From NCBI GenBank assembly GCA_907163375.1, contig CAJQUW010012939.1, positions 1 to 64,000 on the forward strand: DNA of 64,000 nucleotides, in the 5' to 3' direction. This document shows positions 56,491 to 64,000 of the stretch, one piece after another. The notes under the pieces are model-generated. The model did no database searches. It worked only from the letters and a program-made list of their open reading frames with translations, and had not been told where the DNA came from. Within the stretch, counting starts at the first letter, position 1; the number at the start of each line of letters is the position of its first letter. This DNA comes from Prostheceraeus crozeri (lineage: Eukaryota > Platyhelminthes > Polycladida > Euryleptidae). The position numbers and the translations under genes were made by a program.

Positions 56491-58400
56491 TCTACGACGG
56501 ATCGCACCGTAAAAATTCGCGTATATTGGAATGCAATAGATATGCAATACGAACAAAACCTATACTCAGCCATTTCCATCATGTCACCACTATCAGGTCA
56601 GGCGCTGTTTTCATCCAGTCAGTGGTAAGCTTAAGCATCCTTAATAAGGTCTGAAAATTCATGACGCATGACCTGAAAGTACGGTGAATAGGCCTAATAT
56701 ATATACAACATACATTCCATTAACATAATAACAACAATGTCAATGTATTATTATATCCATATACTAGTATAATGACAAGTGAACCTGTTTTAAATGTTAG
56801 CATTGACTATGTAAACTTCACATAGCAAACTTCATAGCATGTAAAATTGCAGCTCACCCTCAGTCGTAAATACACTTCCGTGTGTGGAACTTACCTCGCT
56901 TTACGCAAATTGTGCATTGTTCAGTGTTCATAATGTAAGTAGTAAGCATTGCTGATACAATTATTCAAGTATGCAGTGGTGCATTCTATAAACATTCATA
57001 CATATAAATCAGAAAATGGGAAAAAATGCAATTTTATATATTAGTTTTTGAGTTAAACAAAGGAGATGCATTCTCAAATACAGTATACGTAGGTTCATGA
57101 AGCTATGAAACTTCGATGATTTCATCTAAGAAGAAAATGAGCATTTATACAATGAAATATTCATCCTTTATTACATCAGACTGAAAACTCTAGTTATCTC
57201 AATGAATTATTTTTAGTGCAGAATTTGCCAAAACAAAACAAAACATCTAGTAAGAAATTATTTTCGATGACAAGTTTACAATGAAGAGGCAGCAATTAGC
57301 CAATCAATAATGTACTACTTTTGAAAATTTCTGAAAGCATAGTCAACTAATACTAAAGCCCTCTGACTCAGGTCTCAAATTGGATCAAGTTCTACAAAAA
57401 ATACAGTGTTTAGACACCATATGTCGCGGTATCGAATCACAGATATCGCGGCTTCCAATACAATGAACAATGAATTTTATTTGTAACATTTTTGAAAAAT
57501 GCCTTTGGAAATTTCACAAAAGTGTTTTTAAAATTTTTTTCATCGCTTTCCGTCTTGAATTTTGTCATGGATAATTTGCATTGATCATCGTGCCTGGCAT
57601 AGATATTAAGAAATTTGTCAGCAGAAAATTGTCTTGCAATTATTTGCTACAACCGAATATCGATCCCGTTCCCGGGAATGTGTGAAGGCATTTTATATTG
57701 AAGTTGCAAAGCACTTTTACCCAGTTACGAATTCTCCATCAAAATCATAAGATACCTGACTTGAAAGCCTCATTCTTGATACTAAAAGACTACCTGGTCA
57801 TCGCCCGGTCATAAGCAGTAGCTGGTAGGACAAGGAACCCAAAAAGAATCAACCCTGACACCAACTATCCAGACCAAATTATAGCTTCCCCAAGCATGGT
57901 GATCAAAGAATCGCTCTGACTTACGTGCCCCCGAATGCGGCTGCGCTGTCCCTGCCAACTGTCAATGGAATTGTTCTCCATGGCCAGCTGATCTATCCTT
58001 GTAGTCAGGGATAGTCTAGTGACCACCAATACCGTGAAGAAAAAAGAGGCAGAGAGAAAGAAGCGGAAAAGTGGCGCCAGGCAAACGTTTAGTGTAATAA
58101 AAGTTGTGTAGAGGAGACCATGGTGATAGAAACCAACTCTGAAATTTTGGTCCAGTGCGGATTTTTAGGAACAGTTTCCGGGCATGGGTGTTATTTTTGA
58201 AAACTCTATATTTATCTAACTGGTAAACTTACGAAAAAAGCCGAAAGCATGTTTTTTATTGAAAATAGAGTGTCCTAGAAATTATAAAATATCAGTTTTC
58301 GATAGTACATGTAAGTGTGCATATCCAACATTTTCTTTTGGTTTTCAACCCTTGTGTTTGTGGCGTATGTCTAGGCGTAGTGTATGGGTATAGGCCTGCA
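56491..58400. other. no recognisable gene
   Basis: No coding signal is recognised. A stretch near 57,780-58,080 is less A+T-rich and may be a diverged repeat, but no termini could be set. Confidence 0.35.
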
Positions 58401-58559
58401 CCAGAGTCCTGCGCGGTGACGATTTTCGTACATTTCACCGCACCGCAGCCAAAATGGCTTCATCGCAACCGCACTGCCATGAATGAAGTTTCAACGCATC
58501 GCACCGCCTTCATGAAGCCTTCATGTATGAATATGATGTAGCACCTGTGGTTGATTGCA

Positions 58560-59321
58560 TCAATTCTATCTTTTTTAAAAGTCTATTCCGTCATAACAAT
58601 GATAAAAATCCACTATATATGTCTTGTACCCTTATTTCTATTACTAAATCATATAAAGATTTTGACATTACAATCACGGATCTGTTGTCGCTTGATGAAC
58701 ATATAAATTGAATGGTGAACAAAGCTCGCCAAAGACCTGGCCTGATATGTCGAACTTTGAATTGTCGTGAGCCAGCGGTAATAACAACACTGTTTAAAAC
58801 ACATGTATGATCAATTCTTGAGTGTTGGAGCTTGATTTGGCATCCTTACAAAGTAAAGAATACAGATTTAATTGAAAGTGTTCAAAGGCGGATGACAAGA
58901 CTATTCCCCAACTTAATATCATACCGCGAAAGACTTCAGGTTCTACATCTGCAATCTTTCGAATACGATACTAACTCATATTTCCATACAAAATTGTACA
59001 AGGATAAGTTGACATTAATATCCATGACTTCTTCAATATTATAACCGACTCAAGAACGAAAGGAAATCACTTCCGTATCTACCCTAAAAATTATAAACAT
59101 TTCATGAAAATTATGAAAATATATCGATGTTACTTTTATACTTGCTTTTATACAACAAGCATATCTAAATATACTTACTTACTATCATACTTACTAATAA
59201 TACTATGCTTATATACTTGCTAAGCATATCATACTTACTATCTGATGATGACATCAAGGCAGATTCCATATCAAGGTTCAAATCTGTTGTAGAAAACCTT
59301 ATTGTTCATCTTGATATGTAG
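58560..59321 (+). pseudogene. LINE 3' fragment inside the hAT element
   Basis: Broken plus-strand frames read SLDEHIN, MVNKARQRPGLICRT, SILECWSLIWHPYKVKN, LIESVQRRMTRLFP and ERLQVLHLQSFEYD, then GNHFRIYPKNYKHF, and last ISRFKSVVENL before a TAG near 59,321. This is the C-terminal region of a CR1-like LINE ORF2. Stops and shifts show long decay. Confidence 0.6.
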
Positions 59322-59624
59322 TAAATATGTAGTAACAAACCTTGTTTGCATCACGGAAATGATTAATGTCATATCACACTGAATAATACTTTTGAAATGT
59401 TTGCCCTTCATATGAGTTGTGTATTTCATTGAATGTTATCTTGAATGTTATATTGAATGTTGTGTATAATGTTGAATGTTCTATTGGGTCTACCTATATA
59501 GTAGAAAAACATACATAAAAAATTTATAGGTTAGTTTATATGTCACACTATTTAACATGCCGTACTAGTGATTGGAAAAGGCAAAATATGATCTACGCAT
59601 AATTCTATACTATGATTCACTACA

Positions 59625-60000
59625 TCATTTTATTCAAAGCGTCCGACGAAAATTTAGATAGCCTTGTCGTCTTTCTTCCAGTATGCGACCGGCATTGAAG
59701 AACAGTCTCTCGCTTGCAGCTTCACTTCATGGAATTGACAGTATAAATGTCTCCAGCTTTGCGAGTTGTGGGAGTTTTGTGGAATCATATTTTCACTATT
59801 CGAAAATATCATCACACCTGGAGCCATTCAATTTCGAATAACGATCAATCTCATCGAATGATACATTTTCATTTAAATGATCAAAGATTGTTTTCGAGAC
59901 TTTGGATTTGGGCTCACGTTCACTCACGGATGTTTCATTATCCACAATGCTCAATTTATGAGTGACGAGCATTTCTCTAGCATCTTCCATGGTTCCTTCG
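59625..60000 (-). pseudogene. hAT transposase C-terminal remnant
   Basis: On the minus strand one piece (59,990-59,796) reads ...KTIFDHLNE...DEIDRYSKL. Further downstream, in another frame, comes EAASERLFFNAGRILEERRQ. These correspond to the DEIxxYL block and the SERxFSxAGxI block of the hAT dimerisation domain. The rest of the transposase was not found. Confidence 0.6.
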
Positions 60001-60440
60001 CGATCAGCCTTCGATAGAAATACGAGATGTTATGTATGAGGATGAAGTAGCGTTGCGACGTAATGAAGCGTTACCAAGTAAATTTTTTCTTTCAAACTGT
60101 AACTCAATTTTGATTTAAGTGATGATTCTAGTCCCATAGTGTAGCAAAATTTTGCTCAAAGGAGTAATCTAAGGACGAAAATGAGCACTACTCTTTCCAC
60201 TCATAGCTGCGGTTGTTTAAAGTGTAAAGTATATGCATTCAAAACTCTTAAACTGCAGATTATTTACATGTTGCTCCTTAAAATGAATTGTAAAACTTAA
60301 TTAGTACAAAATCTATCCTGGACGTGAACTATCGCCATCACCGCACCGTAACGCAGTCAATAATTTTGCACCACTACCGCACCGCGTTAATTTGCGGTGA
60401 CTGCAGTGATCACCACACCGTGCAGGAATCTAGCGTGTAC

Positions 60441-62333
60441 CTCAGAACATTGTCCTATTCAGCGATTCTTATCTCTATCGCACTTCAGAACTAGCTTCCC
60501 ATAAAGCTTGAGATTCATGATGTGGTTCTCCACTACAAGTCATGACGTACATTCAAGAAAATTACTTACTTCATCCATGTCCCATGACTCTGTCTCCCAC
60601 AAGCCTGGATTGTAGCTTCTCTGTTTAAGCACTTCAATTACAAGTGCACGTAGGCCATGATCTCCGTTAGAACTTCAGTATTAGTTTTGCAACTTTCAGT
60701 TCATAAAGGCAATAACAGTAGCAACGCAGTTCACCATGTCATCCTCCAGACAATATAGTGTTGCCCTGATGAATAGGCGAACCAAATGTATTGTAGAGAA
60801 TTTCATGAATGAATCGTACAATGCAACAAATATCTAGGTCCTATATTTGACAAGCAATCTTAGAGCTGAAATTAATTAAATTCTCAATAAATAGTCAGTT
60901 TTTTCAATATTTGTGCATTGAAACATAATTTGAGTACATGTGATTGTCATTCACATCCTTGCATCTATTTTATGACACATCCTTAATTTAGTTCTTTTCC
61001 AAACTACATTTTTTCAAGTGCACAAATCAAGAAGAACAATAGCACATTTGAATTTAGAACTGCACAAATTGTGTTCAGCTCCGCGTTAAAAAACGGGCAT
61101 GAAGGATACAAAATAATTTGAATTTTAATTGGACAGTGGTCCAAGATATGAAGAAAGTTCTACAGATTGATCACTTCTGGCGAAACTTGACGTCTGTATG
61201 CCGAAGCATACAAACATATTTTCAATGAATGAATGCAACGATAATGTGAGACTGATACCGACGTTCCACCTATGCCCATAACTGATGAATGTGCCAATTG
61301 TAAATTGACACAATAGGTCATTACCAAATACTTCATTTTTGTTGTAGGCCTACTGTATAACGAGACAAAAAGGTTTAAAACTAGTCTTGTTCATTTTAGT
61401 CGTTCTTCTTATCTATTGATTCCATGTAATCCTCTCAGTTTCATCAAAGTAAACATAGTAAAAATCTAAGCTGTGCATGTTTAGTTTTAATTGCGAGAGC
61501 CAATTCGTCACCAGAGCTATTTTTAGAGTGTTTCAAAGCATGCATTTATTCTCCAAGAGTTCATTGATTCAATTATGCTGCGAAATAATAATCAATTTTA
61601 TCAATTTGGCTACTATCTATTGGGTGAAGATACCAACATCATCTCAGTCAATGAAAACCGAATTATGCCTTTCTTGAAAGTTCCATAAACTACCGTATTG
61701 ATATGCACAGAAAATTTGACTATTTGTTGATTACCTCTATATAATCAATCCAACGATGTCTAGGGTCTCGTAGCTGGTCCACTTAATGAGGTTTCACTGC
61801 ATCTGACTTGAAACATGCTTCAGTAACACGAGACTTTTAGATGCTTCATCAGGCTTGATATATACATAATGCACAACGATTTATCCTCTTTCTGCACTAT
61901 CACGTGATTGAAGAAAAGATTACTAAATACTGATTGCGAGACAAATAGGAGAGAGTTTTACAATTTTCCTGCAACTCAAGAGTGCACACCTAGCATCATT
62001 TGATACATTTCTCACAAGTTTGGCAAAGCTTGCTACGGCAACGTCTAAAGACATCATTCTAAGTTAGCATTAATCGCATCATACCAACCACAGCGATTCA
62101 ACAAGTCTTATCGTTTGAAACGGAAAGTTTGAAATGCAAGAATTTTTGATGCGGGAGATATTTGGGAAAGTCGAGTGTTTATTCAGGGTAGTCTTGGCCA
62201 TATAGTTGAAGTACATCGTCCTATTATAATAAAATATCATGTAGTCTATGTAAAACATTAATTCATTATTAAACAGTTGGCTACAAAAATCCTTCCTGGA
62301 TTATATGTCGAGCCAAAGTAGAAACCTAATTTG
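60441..62333. other. no recognisable gene
   Basis: A+T-rich; nothing recognised. Confidence 0.35.
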
Positions 62334-63252
62334 CCGTGTTCTCTCTAATTGAAGCCCACTATCCAATAGAAGCCCACATTGTAATAAAAGCCCACCTGAA
62401 GGACGCCAAAATGAATACAAGCCCATCTCTCTAATAGACACTCATCTCCAAGATTGCCGTGGATATGGATCTCCAGGGATGGATATCGAAAATGTTGATT
62501 TATCCATGGATATGGTGGAGATGTTTTGAATGATATTTCCACAGATGCTGCTGCAATTATCTCAAATGCATTGTTAAGAAAACAAGTTTTTGTAAATCAT
62601 GGCTACTATCATGATAATAAAGTGAAATCACAAATCCGAAAGTTATCTCAATATAAAAATATGTTTCGACTAGTGGCCGCATCGAGTGAGCAACTTGAAG
62701 TGAAGCTGGACTTCTGCTGAGGTGACACATTCGTGTTTACTATTTACCTGATAGCCAGGTAATTGTTCTATTATATAGTTGACCAGTCGTCGGGAGTTGA
62801 CCAAACGGTTGATGATCGTTACCATTCGACCGTTTGAAGGCGCTGGACGCTAAAAGCCCGTCTGACTTCACTTACTTTGAATGCAAGAAATTATCGACCA
62901 AAACTTTGGGGAGTTTCTAATTCTACTTTACTTCTGATGACAATGTTCGATTGTTGTGATACATCGCTTGATGCATGGGTCATTTCCTTTAATAAGCAGA
63001 AGCTGACTCTGACGAAGAATATGGGTAAACATTCTGGATTATAAAACTGCTTCTGAATGTAATTTAAGATTCTCATGAATAATATCGTTTAAGGATGTTA
63101 TCAATTATTTTTTCAATGCTAGCATGTTGAACTATTATCTATCGGCAGTTTTAAGGTCAACTCTCTAATAAAACCACACACTCCAGCAAAAGCCCTCCAA
63201 AATAATTTTGCAAAATAAATACAAGCCTGGGCTTCTATTAGAGAGAATACGG
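62334..63252. mobile_element. 919-bp element with terminal inverted repeats and GAAGCCC repeats
   Basis: CCGTGTTCTCTCTAATTGAA (62,334) and, on the other strand, CCGTATTCTCTCTAATAGAA (63,252) are the ends. AATAGAAGCCCA/AATAAAAGCCCA motifs repeat subterminally in both ends. Inside are small hairpins (TTACCTG...CAGGTAA near 62,745; CAAACGGT...ACCGTTTG near 62,803-62,837). The 64-aa open frame at 62,526-62,720 is not recognised. The superfamily is uncertain and I could not fix a target duplication. Confidence 0.6.
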
Positions 63253-64000
63253 TCTTTTTGCGATTACAAGACTTTTTATTTTCACCGATCTGTGACTGCG
63301 GAATTCTACTTCACATGATTGGGAACACATTGAAAGTATTGCAAATGTACTTTTCAATTGAAATAAGTAACTTGAGCTTTGTTACAATGAGTTATCGGTA
63401 ATTTGAAATACTTCTCTATTGTAACTTAAATTTCTGCAAAGTGCATGTTAGGCTTCCTGTGAATTTAAAATTCATCTCATTCTAATCAAAACAACGGTAT
63501 TCATAGCCGAGATACGTTCGATGTTCGATGCAAACAATATTCTAAGATTCAGAGAAATCGTCATGACAGTTAAAATAAGCGATTTTTAAAAGTACGACAG
63601 GTTTAAATAAATTTAAAATGTCATATGTTGCAATTAATTGTCATGTAGCAAGTACTTTTAAAAACAATTTTTCTGCTGTGCACGAGGATCAATACAAATT
63701 ATTCATGGCAGAATTAAAGTCTGAAGGTAATCGTGCACCTTTATAATTTTTTATATGCATTTCTCAAATAGCAATAATAATAATAATAATAGCCTTTATT
63801 GTCTCGCATAACATTCGGTAAGAGCATTATAGTAGTTGACGATGACAATACAGAATTAAGAAGGAAGTGACAATAGCAAAGAGGAACTATAAAATAACAG
63901 CTTTATTTACAGAACCGAATAAAAGATTGCCTAAAACATCGCGTCCTTGATAAGGGAGGCAACAATGCTGTTGATGAATGACGGATATTTGCAGAAGCCA
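63253..64000. other. no gene; AAT microsatellite next to a possible LINE tail
   Basis: At about 63,772-63,803, seven AAT units adjoin AGCCTTTATTGTC. On the minus strand this would read as AATAAAGGCT followed by ATT repeats, a plausible LINE 3' end. The attached body would run off the window at 64,000. Confidence 0.35.

Larger units (their letters stand above)
58402..60432 (-). mobile_element. hAT DNA transposon with nested LINE fragment
   Basis: The ends read CAGAGTCCTGCGCGGTG (58,402) and, on the other strand, TAGATTCCTGCACGGTG (60,432), matching at most positions. The flanking 8-mers GCCTGCAC and GCGTGTAC match at six of eight positions, like an aged hAT target duplication. Both subterminal regions carry CACCGCACCGCA motifs. 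A transposase remnant on the minus strand (59,625-60,000) supports the class. Confidence 0.65.

Overview
The window looks like invertebrate animal nuclear DNA with an endogenous viral element at its left edge, followed by about 55 kb of gene-poor, transposon-rich host sequence. The host is probably marine. The evidence is a dense mixture of Penelope-like elements with GIY-YIG nuclease, LINEs, hAT, mariner, pogo and piggyBac-like elements and tRNA-derived SINEs, with no bacterial gene layout. I cannot name the species and I see no convincing host protein-coding gene.

Region 1 (1 to about 8,900) is strongly A+T-rich and carries the structural module of an adintovirus/Polinton-like virus. From left to right it holds: the start of an unidentified gene running off the left edge (minus); a CCHC zinc-finger protein (minus, broken); a fibre-like coiled-coil protein (plus, broken); a small Gly/Ala-rich protein (plus, broken); the double-jelly-roll major capsid protein (plus, one in-frame TAG near its end); a pX/minor-capsid-like hydrophobic protein (plus, intact); a phospholipase A2-like domain fused to a Polinton-type DDE integrase (plus, intact); and an adenain-like cysteine protease (minus, intact). 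PolB, packaging ATPase and penton are not seen; they may lie beyond the left edge or be lost. The genes share a T-rich run ending in (T)AAAAATG at the start codon, and short triloop hairpins just after most stop codons. A decayed second protease start and further viral-type hairpins extend the viral DNA to about 8.7 kb.

Region 2 (about 8,900 to 12,820) holds two near-identical Penelope-like element copies, 2,940 bp apart. Each begins with a long inverted repeat whose left arm is the antisense of the RT coding sequence. The right copy has landed in the LTR of a retrotransposon whose polypurine tract and polyprotein tail are visible just upstream.

Region 3 (12,820 to 64,000) is intergenic or intronic host DNA full of dead transposons. 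These are a CR1/Jockey-type LINE (16.2-18.8 kb), a pogo/Tigger element (22.28-24.25 kb), a hAT MITE with perfect 8-bp target duplication (24.4-25.2 kb), a Penelope RT fragment, LINE fragments at 31, 41, 55.6 and 58.6 kb, a mariner derivative, hAT-like elements with GC-rich subterminal repeats, two SINEs, a possible piggyBac MITE, a hAT element with transposase remnant and nested LINE (58.4-60.4 kb), and a 919-bp terminal-inverted-repeat element (62.3-63.3 kb). Long stretches between them hold nothing I can recognise.
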